Below the pieces are notes generated by a model that worked only from the letters and a program-made list of their open reading frames with translations, was not told the DNA's origin and did no database searches. From positions 1 through 25,851 of the IMG/VR virus record IMGVR_UViG_3300009504_000033: a stretch of 25,851 nt of DNA, one strand, 5' to 3'. Of the stretch, positions 11,551-19,316 are shown in pieces. A program made the position numbers and the translations under genes. Positions within the stretch are counted from its first letter, which is position 1. Each line of letters starts with the position of its first letter. This DNA comes from a virus.

Positions 11551-13082
11551 AGGCAGGACCATCGCAGAACGAGCAGAAGCTCATCACCGACTTGCTCCAG
11601 TACAAGTATGACCCACTGGGGTTTGCGCTGTATGCGTTTCCTTGGGGCGTGGCCGGCACACCATTGGCTCAGATGGACGGGCCACGGGACTGGCAGAGAG
11701 GCGAGTTCGAGCGCATCGGGGAGCACCTGATGCTCGACATGGAGAAGGTCAAGATTGGCCTGCCGCCCTCACCGGTGTACTTGGCGATCTCTTCGGGCCG
11801 GGGGATCGGTAAAAGCGCATGGCTGTCCATGGTGGACATGTGGGTCATGAGCTGCTGGATCGGCGCTACGACCATCGTGACGGCCAACACCGAGAAGCAG
11901 CTGGTCAGTAGAACCATGGCCGAGCTGGGCAAATGGCACACCATGAGCATCAACTCGCACTGGTTTGACAAGAGCAGTACAGCATTGCGCCCACAGAAGT
12001 GGTTCGGTGACATCGTTTCCGAGCAGCTCAAGGTCGACACCCAGTACTACTATGTCGACGCCCAGTCGTGGAGCGAGGAGAACCCAGATGCGTTTGCCGG
12101 TGCCCACAGCCAGATCGGGATGTGCGTACAGTTCGACGAAGCCTCGGGCATCCCAGATCCAATCTGGCAGGTGACCGAGGGGTTTTTTACGGACTTGGCA
12201 CCACTGAGGTTGTGGCTGGCGATCTCGAACCCCCGGCGTAACACGGGCCGGTTCTTCGAGTGTTTCCACAAAGACCGGGTGTTTTGGCAGACAAGGTACG
12301 TCGACAGCCGCACGGTCGAGGGTGTGGACGGCGGCGTTTACCAACGCATCGCGGACAAGTACGGCGAAGACCACGACGTCACCCGAGTCGAGGTCAAGGG
12401 TGAGTTCCCTCGTACCGGGTCAAACCAGTTCATCGGCCGCGATGTGGTGGCCAAGGCCGTTGCTAGGGAGCTGACCGAGGACAACGGTGCAGCGCTCCTG
12501 ATGGGCGTGGACGTGGCCCGGTTCGGTGACGACGAGAGCGTGATCCGCTGGCGCAGAGGACGCGACGGCCGCACGATCCCACCCTACAAGTACAAGGGTC
12601 TAAACACCATGGAGCTGGCCAACGAGTGCGTGGGCCTGATCGAGCGCTACAACCCAGACGCTGTGTTCGTTGACGGCGGTGGCGTTGGCGGTGGCGTGGT
12701 CGACCGGCTCAAGCAGCTGGGCTACCGGGTCATCGAGGTGCAGTCGGGTGAGAAGGCATACGACGATGAGAAGTACCTGAACAAGCGCGCTGAGATGTGG
12801 GGCGAGATGCGCGAGTGGCTGAGCTTGGCGCACCTGGACAACGACGATGGTCTCATTGACGACTTGACCGGACCAGAGTACAGTGTCACCTTGAAGGGGC
12901 AGATTAAGCTCGAGACAAAGGACGCCATGAAGCGCCGAGGGCTGTCGTCACCTGACGATGGCGATGCGCTGGCCCTGACGTTTGCCGAGAAGGTCGCCCG
13001 TTCCGACTCCCACCTGATGCGCGCGCGCTCAAGACTGAGTGGTAAAACCGCACAGATGGACTACGATGTGTTTTCAACCTGA
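11547..13082 (+). CDS. terL: Terminase large subunit (ATPase/nuclease)
   Basis: The 511-residue packaging motor cuts concatemers and pumps DNA into the prohead using ATP. The ATPase part has Walker A GRGIGKS (84-90), Walker B CVQFDEAS (D197, E198) and a coupling-type SNPRRNTG segment (227-234). The RNase-H-like nuclease has D322 in GVDVARFGDD, D376 in VFVDGGGVGGG, and acidic residues in DDGDALAL (470-477). The length is normal for the family. The start is GTG at 11547, overlapping the terS stop, with GAGGG a few bases upstream. Confidence 0.95.
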   Translation: MKAGPSQNEQKLITDLLQYKYDPLGFALYAFPWGVAGTPLAQMDGPRDWQRGEFERIGEHLMLDMEKVKIGLPPSPVYLAISSGRGIGKSAWLSMVDMWVMSCWIGATTIVTANTEKQLVSRTMAELGKWHTMSINSHWFDKSSTALRPQKWFGDIVSEQLKVDTQYYYVDAQSWSEENPDAFAGAHSQIGMCVQFDEASGIPDPIWQVTEGFFTDLAPLRLWLAISNPRRNTGRFFECFHKDRVFWQTRYVDSRTVEGVDGGVYQRIADKYGEDHDVTRVEVKGEFPRTGSNQFIGRDVVAKAVARELTEDNGAALLMGVDVARFGDDESVIRWRRGRDGRTIPPYKYKGLNTMELANECVGLIERYNPDAVFVDGGGVGGGVVDRLKQLGYRVIEVQSGEKAYDDEKYLNKRAEMWGEMREWLSLAHLDNDDGLIDDLTGPEYSVTLKGQIKLETKDAMKRRGLSSPDDGDALALTFAEKVARSDSHLMRARSRLSGKTAQMDYDVFST

Positions 13083-13093
13083 TGGAGATCATT

Positions 13094-13147
13094 ATGGCTT
13101 ACGGTAAAAAAGGCAAGGGTAAGGACGGCGGGGGTAAAAAGAAATGA
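13094..13147 (+). CDS. 17-residue Lys/Gly-rich microprotein
   Basis: ATG at 13094 opens MAYGKKGKGKDGGGKKK and a stop that overlaps the next gene's ATG (ATGA, 13144-13147). GGAG lies about 8 bases upstream. The ribosome site and the coupled stop/start both argue for translation. The product is extremely basic and unstructured, so it could bind nucleic acid or membrane, or serve only to couple translation. Similar tiny basic frames are remembered between terminase and connector genes in other podophages. The function is unknown. Confidence 0.55.
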   Translation: MAYGKKGKGKDGGGKKK

Positions 13148-13356
13148 GCGGCCTCTTCAGTAAACCCAGTATGCCGGCGATGCCACCAGCTGCTCAAGCA
13201 CCACCAACCGTGGCCACGCCACAGGTACAAGCTGCAGCAGACGCCGCTCGCATGAAGACCCGTGCTGCGTCAGGTCGTGCTGCTACGATGCTGACCGCCG
13301 GTGACGAAGAAGAGAATCGTCCGACCGTGGGTACACGTAAACTGTTGGGAGGCTGA
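13144..13356 (+). CDS. Small Pro/Ala-rich virion-region protein, paralogue A
   Basis: The 70-residue protein begins MSGLF, continues through a Pro/Ala/Gln-rich stretch and ends RAATMLTAGDEEENRPTVG followed by TRKLLGG. It shares its start and C-terminal pattern with the next gene: MSGhF, then A-x-TML, an acidic GD, and VGT-basic-basic-LLG. That points to tandem duplication. The ATG overlaps the stop of the 17-residue frame. Its position between terL and the connector suggests a minor head or adaptor component, but no function is known. Confidence 0.7.
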   Translation: MSGLFSKPSMPAMPPAAQAPPTVATPQVQAAADAARMKTRAASGRAATMLTAGDEEENRPTVGTRKLLGG

Positions 13357-13357
13357 T

Positions 13358-13612
13358 ATGAGTGGCATTTTTAGAAGCTCTTCTCGAAATGCAGCTCCAG
13401 TTGCAGCACCAGTTGCAGCACCAGTTGCAGCACCAGCCCCGACAACTCCAGCCGCAGCCGCAGCATCACCTGCTGCCATGCTTGCAGCAGCACCTGCCGG
13501 TGTAGGGCTAGGGGAAACCCGTGCTCCTGTGACCCGTGCGTCTACGATGCTGTCAAACCGGCGCGCTGGCGACGATGTGCGCGTAGGCACCAAAAGGCTT
13601 CTTGGACAATGA
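13358..13612 (+). CDS. Small Pro/Ala-rich virion-region protein, paralogue B
   Basis: The 84-residue protein begins MSGIF and has a low-complexity middle of VAAP repeats and alanine runs. It ends RASTMLSNRRAGDDVRVG followed by TKRLLGQ, parallel to paralogue A. The ATG at 13358 is preceded by GGGAGG at 6 bases. A longer frame from 13301 lies inside the preceding gene and is rejected. Its stop overlaps the next gene's ATG (ATGA). The shared C-terminal tail may be the functional part, with the linker free to vary. Confidence 0.7.
   Translation: MSGIFRSSSRNAAPVAAPVAAPVAAPAPTTPAAAAASPAAMLAAAPAGVGLGETRAPVTRASTMLSNRRAGDDVRVGTKRLLGQ
13397..13432 (+). repeat. Three tandem 12-base repeats within paralogue B
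   Basis: CCAGTTGCAGCA is repeated exactly three times, encoding a PVAA repeat in frame. Because the unit is a multiple of three, slippage would change linker length without breaking the frame. Confidence 0.8.
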
Positions 13613-14379
13613 CAACCGAGAACCGTTGGCGCGAACAGTACCTGAACACGGGCAGCTACGAGCATGAGATTGCCCGTGGCAACGTCCGTGGCGCGTACCC
13701 TTACAGCGCTTACGGTAAGCTGACAACCAGTGGCGCGGTTACTGACGTCTTGGTCCGTGACGATGACGGCACAACACTCGTGGTGCCCCAAGGTGTGCAG
13801 TTAAGTCTGGTCAGCACCAGCGCCAACGATGCCGCAGCTGGCACAGGCGCTCGTACCGTGGTGGTTGAGTATCTCAACGGCGACCTTGACTATTCGTTTG
13901 AAATGGTTGCGCTCAACGGCACCACACCCGTGCTGACCTTGGCTACCGACGTGCGCTGGGTTCAAGCGGTGCACGTAGCCACTGCTGGCTCGGGTGGCAA
14001 GGCCGCAGGTGACATCACTGCAACCAACGGCGGCGTGACGTACTTGAAGATTCTTGTCGGTGAGCGCACCACGCACAACTCCTTTACCCGTGTGCCGCGT
14101 CAGCGCAGGCTGTTCGTGACCCAGATGTACGCTGGGGCGAGCAGCGGCAGTTCTGCGTCGCGGGTCAAGGTTGAGGCAGTGAGCACGCAGATCAATGGTC
14201 TGGACCAGTCCGAAACAGGTCTGTTCTACAAGGTCGCCGGCATCGCGCTACAGGACGGCTCGGCCACGTTGGCTTTGACCTCACCGTTCCCAGTCAATGC
14301 TGGACAGATATTTGGCTTTGTGGCAACGTCCGACAAAGCTGCGACAATTACGACTGGCTACATGGGCTGGATCGAGTGA
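13609..14379 (+). CDS. Virion structural protein (beta-rich, SANDxxAGTGARTV type)
   Basis: The 256-residue protein contains STSANDAAAGTGARTVVVEY (about 69-88), MVALNGTTPVLT, VHVATAGSGGKAAGDI and a long beta-rich end. This pattern recurs in virion proteins of several podo- and myophages, whose exact role (head fibre, decoration or tail component) is usually unassigned. The ATG at 13609 overlaps the previous stop. It lies directly before the head-tail connector gene, which favours a capsid or portal-vertex location. Confidence 0.7.
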   Translation: MTTENRWREQYLNTGSYEHEIARGNVRGAYPYSAYGKLTTSGAVTDVLVRDDDGTTLVVPQGVQLSLVSTSANDAAAGTGARTVVVEYLNGDLDYSFEMVALNGTTPVLTLATDVRWVQAVHVATAGSGGKAAGDITATNGGVTYLKILVGERTTHNSFTRVPRQRRLFVTQMYAGASSGSSASRVKVEAVSTQINGLDQSETGLFYKVAGIALQDGSATLALTSPFPVNAGQIFGFVATSDKAATITTGYMGWIE

Positions 14380-14398
14380 TCCACAACAAGGACTGAAC

Positions 14399-16039
14399 AT
14401 GGCATACATCGAAGACCTCTGCCAGGTTTACAAAAACCTCAAAGGCAAGCGCGGCAACTGGGAAACCCATTGGGAAGAGATTGCCGAGCGCATTTTGCCC
14501 CGCCAGATCGGATTTGTCGGCGATCGCTCTGACGGCGAGAAGAAAACCCAAAAGGTTTTTGACTCCAAGCCTTTGCTGGCATTGGACCGATTTGCCGCTG
14601 TTATGGACTCGATGTTGACCCCGCGACAGCAAAAGTGGCACAACCTGCGCACAACCAACGAAGAGCTAAACCGCGACTTCGAGGTGCAGGGCTGGTTCTA
14701 CAAAGTCAACAACATTATGTTCCAAGCGCGGTACAGCCCCAAGGCGAACTTCGCTGGCCAGAACTACGAGCGTTGGGTTTCTGTCGGTGCGTTTGGTACC
14801 GGTGCCCTGTTTATTGACTATGAGCCAGGTGTGGGCCTGCGCTACCGCTGCTGCAACCTGCGCGACCTGTATTTGCTTGAGAACCACCAAGGCGTCATTG
14901 ACACCGTGTTCCGTGAGTTCAAGTACACCGCTCGTCAAGCCGTGATGCGCTGGGGCGAGAAGATGATGCCTGAGAAAATCCTCAAGGCGCTTGACAGTCC
15001 ACATCGTCAGAACGACTTGTTTGAGTTTTTGCATGTGGTTAAACCCCGCGAAGACTTCGACTCTCGCCGTGCCGACGCTCGGGGCAAACCGATTGCCTCG
15101 TACTACATCTGCATGGAAACCAAGGCGCTTGTGACACCCGAGGGCGGGTTCAACTCGTTCCCTTACAGCATCAGCCGCTACGTGACAGCCCCTGATGAGG
15201 TCTATGGCCGCTCGCCTGCCATGTCGGCCCTGCCTGACATCAAGATGCTCAACGAAATGGCCAAGACCGACATCCGTGCAGTGCACAAGTTGATTGACCC
15301 GCCGATTCTGCTGCACGACGATGGTGTGCTCGGCGGCGGTGCCATGACGGTCAACATGCGCCCAGGTGGTCTGAACATTGGCGGCGTTAACCGTGACGGC
15401 CGAGCTTTGATGCAGCCCTTTGGCACCGGCGCGCGAGTTGACATCAACGAAGCCAAGATGGACCAGCGCCGCATGGCCATCGATGATGCGTTCTTGGTCA
15501 CGCTGTTCCAAATCTTGGTAGAAACCCCACGTATGACGGCCACCGAGGCTTTGATCCGTGCCCAAGAAAAAGGCATGCTGCTGACCCCCACCATGGGTCG
15601 CCAGCAGTCAGAAGCACTGGGTCCGTTGATCGAGCGTGAAATCGATCTGCTGATGTTCCACAACGTCTTGCCCCCAATGCCTGACATTTTGGTCGAGGCT
15701 GGTGGCGAGTATGAGATTGTGTACGACTCACCCATGAGCCGCATGCAGCGCGCCGAAGAGCTGGTGGGCGTGCAGCGCACACTCGAGCTGTTGACTCCGT
15801 TTGCTCAGATTTCTGGCCCACAAGTGTTTGACGTCATCGATGCTGACGCCTTGGCCCGTCTGACGGCCGAGGTTTCTGGTGTGCCCACCCCGATCATGCG
15901 CAGTCCGCAGGCCGTGGCCGCGATTCGCGAGCAGCGCGCAGCACAGGAGCAAGAAGCCATGATGATGCAGGCAGCTCAACCGCTGGCCGGCGCTGTCAAA
16001 GACGTGGCTCAAGCGCAATCTTTGCTGCAAGGTGGTTAA
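14399..16039 (+). CDS. Head-tail connector (portal) protein, T7-like
   Basis: The 546-residue protein is a podovirus head-tail connecting protein. It begins MAYIEDLCQVYKNLKGKRG and has a WEEIAERILPR-like start, QKVFDSKPLLALDRFAAVMD, a conserved SMLTPRQQKWHNL segment and GNMYLLE-like RDLYLLENHQ. A long helical C-terminal part (RMTATEALIRAQEKG) ends in an Ala/Gln-rich tail. Twelve copies form the DNA channel at the unique vertex. The ATG at 14399 has AAGGA 7 bases upstream; a longer frame inside the preceding gene is rejected. The length is close to T7-like relatives. Confidence 0.92.
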   Translation: MAYIEDLCQVYKNLKGKRGNWETHWEEIAERILPRQIGFVGDRSDGEKKTQKVFDSKPLLALDRFAAVMDSMLTPRQQKWHNLRTTNEELNRDFEVQGWFYKVNNIMFQARYSPKANFAGQNYERWVSVGAFGTGALFIDYEPGVGLRYRCCNLRDLYLLENHQGVIDTVFREFKYTARQAVMRWGEKMMPEKILKALDSPHRQNDLFEFLHVVKPREDFDSRRADARGKPIASYYICMETKALVTPEGGFNSFPYSISRYVTAPDEVYGRSPAMSALPDIKMLNEMAKTDIRAVHKLIDPPILLHDDGVLGGGAMTVNMRPGGLNIGGVNRDGRALMQPFGTGARVDINEAKMDQRRMAIDDAFLVTLFQILVETPRMTATEALIRAQEKGMLLTPTMGRQQSEALGPLIEREIDLLMFHNVLPPMPDILVEAGGEYEIVYDSPMSRMQRAEELVGVQRTLELLTPFAQISGPQVFDVIDADALARLTAEVSGVPTPIMRSPQAVAAIREQRAAQEQEAMMMQAAQPLAGAVKDVAQAQSLLQGG

Positions 16040-16291
16040 GTGAAATTGAACCCTTTTGTGCGGTACCGGCAGTCAGCCTACCGTAAGACATTCGATAACC
16101 CAGAAGGACGCAAGGTTTTGGCTGACTTGCGCCGTTTCTGCCGAGCAACCCAGCCGAGTGCTGACGTGAACAACGTCAACGCGACCTTCTTACTCGAAGG
16201 GCGACGAGAGGTATGGTGCCGAATCATGGCCCATCTTCAGTTGACCGACGAGGACGTTTACAACCTGATTGAGGATTACCCAAATGACTGA
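16040..16291 (+). CDS. Bbp19-like small phage protein
   Basis: The 83-residue protein begins MKLNPFVRYRQSAYRKTF and includes DNPEGRKVLADLRRFCRA and GRREVWCRIMAHLQL. This matches the Bbp19 type of small protein found beside the portal gene in BPP-1-like and other podophages. Its role is unknown, probably in head assembly. The start is GTG at 16040, immediately after the connector stop (TAAGTG). The end overlaps the scaffold gene by 8 bases. Confidence 0.8.
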   Translation: MKLNPFVRYRQSAYRKTFDNPEGRKVLADLRRFCRATQPSADVNNVNATFLLEGRREVWCRIMAHLQLTDEDVYNLIEDYPND

Positions 16292-17105
16292 AGCTACTGC
16301 CGCCATTGCAGGCGATAACGGTGGCACCGATACCGGTGCTACAGGTGCCGGTGCCGCTCCCGCAGCATGGAACTCTGGATTTGACGAGGACACAAGCGCC
16401 TACGTCAGCGCAAAAGGTTGGCAATCGCCCACCGATTTGTTGAGCAGCTACCGCAACTTGGAAAAGTTTGCTGGCGGCTCCAAAAATTTGGTTGAACTGC
16501 CTGGCGTAGACGCCGATGACGCCGCATGGGGTCCGGTTTACGACAAATTAGGTCGTCCACAGTCGCCCGAGCAGTACGGGATTAAGCCGCCCGAGGGTGG
16601 TGATGCCGAATTGACCGAATGGTTCAAAGGCACAGCGCACAAGCTGGGTCTGACCGCCAAACAAGCGCAGTCCCTCTACAAAGAGTGGAACGGCGTAGCG
16701 GGTGGAATGCAGGAAAAGATGCAAGCCCAGATGGCTCAGCAGTCTGAGCAAGCACTGAGCGCATTGAAGCAAGAATGGGGCCAAGGATTCGACAAAATGA
16801 TCGACTCGGGTAAGCGCGCAGTGCAAGCACTGGGCTTTGACGAGGCTAAATTGTCTGAGTATGAAGGCAAGCTGGGTACTGCAGACATGCTTAAGCTGTT
16901 TGCGACCTTGGGTCAAAAAATGGGCGAAGACAGCTTTGAGGGCGGTGAGCGCACCGGTTCTGGAAGCTTTGGTTTGACCCCAGCTATGGCCAAACAGCAG
17001 ATTGCAGACCTCAAAATGGACAAACAGTTCATGGATCACTACATTGGTGGAAACCCTGATGCCGTCAGCAAGATGAAACGACTGATGGAGGCCGCACATG
17101 GATAA
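16284..17105 (+). CDS. Capsid scaffolding protein
   Basis: The 273-residue acidic protein has a low-complexity Gly/Thr/Ala start. A long charged helical/coiled-coil region follows (about 115-215; AQSLYKEWNGVAGGM, MQAQMAQQSEQALSALKQEW). A short C-terminal domain contains QQIADLKMDKQFMDHYIGG. This composition, and the position between connector and capsid genes, is that of phage scaffolding proteins, which guide prohead assembly and leave before packaging. The ATG at 16284 has GAGGA about 8 bases upstream. The longer frame from 16269 is less likely. Confidence 0.85.
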   Translation: MTEATAAIAGDNGGTDTGATGAGAAPAAWNSGFDEDTSAYVSAKGWQSPTDLLSSYRNLEKFAGGSKNLVELPGVDADDAAWGPVYDKLGRPQSPEQYGIKPPEGGDAELTEWFKGTAHKLGLTAKQAQSLYKEWNGVAGGMQEKMQAQMAQQSEQALSALKQEWGQGFDKMIDSGKRAVQALGFDEAKLSEYEGKLGTADMLKLFATLGQKMGEDSFEGGERTGSGSFGLTPAMAKQQIADLKMDKQFMDHYIGGNPDAVSKMKRLMEAAHG

Positions 17106-17337
17106 GGTCGAAGTCAGGATGCGCATCGTTGAGGTGCTGGTTCCCCAAGCAACTCGCGTTGGCATTGAACAACCCGAGTATCTAATCAAGGCTTGCACAC
17201 AATTGGAAGAATATGTGCTAGACTTAAAAAACGACGAGAAACAACCGGACTCGTCAATCCATAGGAAAACGAATCGGCCTGCAAGGGGAACCGGTAGCGC
17301 TCCGAACGGACCCTCAGACCCCACTCATGGTGGATAA
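17098..17337 (+). CDS. Hypothetical small protein between scaffold and capsid genes
   Basis: Not recognised. The 79-residue protein starts MDKVEVRMRIVEVLVPQATR and has a helical region with KACTQLEEYVLDLKNDEK. It ends in a polar, Pro/Gly/Ser-rich disordered tail. It overlaps the scaffold gene by 8 bases and so is translationally coupled to it. Small genes in this position occur in T7-like phages, but no role is evident. Confidence 0.6.
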   Translation: MDKVEVRMRIVEVLVPQATRVGIEQPEYLIKACTQLEEYVLDLKNDEKQPDSSIHRKTNRPARGTGSAPNGPSDPTHGG

Positions 17338-17382
17338 GTCGAATCATTCCGCCGGTATTTTGGTTCCTCTTTGGAGTTCATC

Positions 17383-18264
17383 ATGAGTTTTCAAGTTTCT
17401 ACTGCCTTTGTGCAACAGTACACGACCAACGTGTCGTTGTTGTTGCAACAGCGCGGCTCTAAGCTGCGTGATTTCGTCACTATCGGTTCCTACTCCGGCA
17501 AGGCTGCTAAGGCAGTTGAGCAAATCGGTGCAGTGACCGCTCAAGTGCGTAACACTCGCCACGGCGACACCCCCCTGATCAGCACTCCCCATGACGCCCG
17601 TTGGGTTTTCCCTACGGACTTCGAGTGGGCTGACCTGATCGACGACCAAGACAAACTGCGCATGCTGATCGACCCGACCAGCCCCTACGCCGTCAACGGT
17701 GCTTACGCACTGGGTCGTGCCATGGATGACCTGATCATCAGCGCTGCCTTGGGTACCTCTAAGACTGGCGAAAATGGTTCGGACAACGTGGCTTTCGCAA
17801 CCGCTACCCAGCAAGTTGGTGTCGGTGATACTCCCTCTGGTTTGACTATCGCCAAGCTTCGCAATGCCAAGCGCATTTTGATGGCCAACGAAGTCGACAC
17901 GTCTGTTGACCCCTTGTACATCGCCGTGACTGCTCGCCAGCTCGACGACTTGCTTGGCACGACCGAAGTGACCAGTTCCGACTTCAACACCGTCAAGGCT
18001 TTGGTCCAAGGCGACGTTGACACCTTCATGGGCTTCAAGTTCTGCCACATTGAGCGTCTGGGCCTCGCACCTTCGACCACTCACCGTCGCGTGTTTGCTT
18101 GGGCCAAGTCTGGTGTGCACCTTGGTATGTGGAACGACATCAACACTCGCATCAGCGAGCGTGATGACAAGTCCTACGCCAACCAGGTGTACGTCAAGGG
18201 CACCTTCGGCGCGACTCGCACCGAAGAGAAGAAGGTGGTCGAGATTCTTTGTAACGAAGCCTAA
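17383..18264 (+). CDS. Major capsid protein
   Basis: The 293-residue protein begins MSFQVSTAFVQQYTTNVSLLLQQRGSKL-type and includes TRHGDTPLISTPHDARW, DFEWADLIDDQDKLRML and DPTSPYAVNGAYALGRAMDD. The C-terminal half has WAKSGVHLGMWNDINTRISE. This is the phage capsid family common in podophages lacking the classical HK97 protease and is expected to have the HK97 fold. Hundreds of copies form the head shell around the scaffold. The ATG at 17383 has GGAG about 8 bases upstream, and the upstream in-frame extension starts with TTG. Confidence 0.92.
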   Translation: MSFQVSTAFVQQYTTNVSLLLQQRGSKLRDFVTIGSYSGKAAKAVEQIGAVTAQVRNTRHGDTPLISTPHDARWVFPTDFEWADLIDDQDKLRMLIDPTSPYAVNGAYALGRAMDDLIISAALGTSKTGENGSDNVAFATATQQVGVGDTPSGLTIAKLRNAKRILMANEVDTSVDPLYIAVTARQLDDLLGTTEVTSSDFNTVKALVQGDVDTFMGFKFCHIERLGLAPSTTHRRVFAWAKSGVHLGMWNDINTRISERDDKSYANQVYVKGTFGATRTEEKKVVEILCNEA

Positions 18265-18277
18265 TAGGAGCTGAATC

Positions 18278-18709
18278 ATGGCAACCACTTTCGCAACTGA
18301 AATCGCAAACATCGACGCCATCCCCTCGATCAACGCCTCTGGCGGTGTTCAAGGTGGCCGTCTTCGTCGCTACCGCGCCACTGTGCCTTACGCCGGTCAA
18401 GCCGCTGCTGACGATGTCGTCTTGGCTCGTGTGCCTGCTGGCTACACTTTCGCTTACGGTGTCATCACTGCATCGGCTACTGCCGGTGCTGCTGCCACCT
18501 TGGCGATCGGTGTGACCGGTGCTACTGGTAAATACCGCGCTGCTGCTGTGTTCACTGCTGCTAATACCCCGACTTTGTTCGGTGTTGCTGCTGCCGTGGG
18601 CGAGGCCGCACCTGCTGGTGTCACCGAAGTGAAGTTGACTATTGCTGAGGCAGCTTTGCCTACCAGCTCCAACTTTGCCGTGGTGGACCTGTACTTCTCG
18701 GCACCCTAA
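18278..18709 (+). CDS. Probable capsid decoration or minor head protein
   Basis: The 143-residue, Ala/Gly/Thr/Val-rich, presumably beta-rich protein begins MATTFATEIANIDAI. It contains LRRYRATVPYAGQAA and ARVPAGYTFAYGVITASATA and ends FAVVDLYFSAP. It follows the capsid gene after 13 bases with AGGAG before the ATG, and a strong terminator comes directly after it. That position and composition suggest an abundant shell-associated protein made with the capsid. The assignment is by context, not by a recognised family motif. Confidence 0.65.
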   Translation: MATTFATEIANIDAIPSINASGGVQGGRLRRYRATVPYAGQAAADDVVLARVPAGYTFAYGVITASATAGAAATLAIGVTGATGKYRAAAVFTAANTPTLFGVAAAVGEAAPAGVTEVKLTIAEAALPTSSNFAVVDLYFSAP

Positions 18710-18711
18710 AT

Positions 18712-18737
18712 TCAGGGGGCTTCGGCCCCCTGATTTC
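18712..18737 (+). terminator. TTCG-tetraloop terminator after capsid genes
   Basis: TCAGGGGGC (18712-18720) and GCCCCCTGA (18725-18733) form a perfect 9-base stem closed by a TTCG tetraloop, followed by TTTCTT. The T-run is imperfect, so partial termination is likely. This would lower tail-gene transcription relative to capsid. Confidence 0.8.
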
Positions 18738-18754
18738 TTCAAGGAGATTGACCC

Positions 18755-19315
18755 ATGCCTAGTGTCGTCGACGTGTGCAACCGCGCCCTGGACAAGCTCG
18801 GTCATGGGCCAATCACCAGCTTAGAAGACGGCACCAAAGCTGCAAACCTGTGCATCCGCAACTGGCCGCTTGTGCGTGATCAAGTCTTGCGTGATCACCC
18901 TTGGAACTTTGCTGTCAAGCGCGCTGTGCTTGCCGCAAGCGAGCAAACCCCACCATGGGGGTTCAGTGCCAAGTTTCCTTTGCCTGCTGATAGTCTGAGG
19001 CTGTTGGAAATTGACAAGCTGTCTACCGCAGAGTACCAACTCGAGTCTGGTCACATTTTGGCCAACGAAGGTGCGCTGTATGTGCGCTACATTCGTCGGG
19101 TGACAGACCCCAACGAGTACGACTATGCTTTTATTGACGTTGCCGCCTCTCGATTGGCGTTTGAATTGTGCGAAGCGCTCACTCAAAGCAACACCAAAAA
19201 AGAGCAGATGTTTCAAGAATACGATGACGCATTGACCCGTGCCAAGCGAGTCGATGGTCAGGAGAATCCACCCAGCGTCTACGAAGAAGACGACTGGATT
19301 AACGTGAGGTATTGA
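18755..19315 (+). CDS. Tail tubular protein A-like adaptor (T7 gp11-type)
   Basis: The 186-residue protein begins MPSVVDVCNRALDKLGHGPI. It has the usual WPLVRDQVLRDHPWNFAVKR, FPLPADSLRLL and VRYIRRVTDPNEYDYAFIDV blocks of podovirus gatekeeper/adaptor proteins, and a helical acidic end. Twelve copies are expected to sit under the connector and join it to the nozzle. The start follows a strong AAGGAG site about 9 bases upstream, just beyond the terminator hairpin. Confidence 0.88.
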   Translation: MPSVVDVCNRALDKLGHGPITSLEDGTKAANLCIRNWPLVRDQVLRDHPWNFAVKRAVLAASEQTPPWGFSAKFPLPADSLRLLEIDKLSTAEYQLESGHILANEGALYVRYIRRVTDPNEYDYAFIDVAASRLAFELCEALTQSNTKKEQMFQEYDDALTRAKRVDGQENPPSVYEEDDWINVRY

Positions 19316-19316
19316 C

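Noticed and set aside
14466-14474. Ninth exact CCCATTGGG inside the connector gene
   Set aside because: Isolated and within coding sequence, explained by codons for a conserved T-H-W-E segment; probably chance.
14666-15565. - strand frame (299 codons) inside the connector gene
   Set aside because: Lies wholly within a well-supported connector gene on the other strand and lacks a recognisable domain.
17344-18333. Long - strand frame (329 codons) opposite the capsid gene
   Set aside because: Antisense of a highly expressed gene with strong codon bias, which leaves few stops; the composition is that of a shadow frame.
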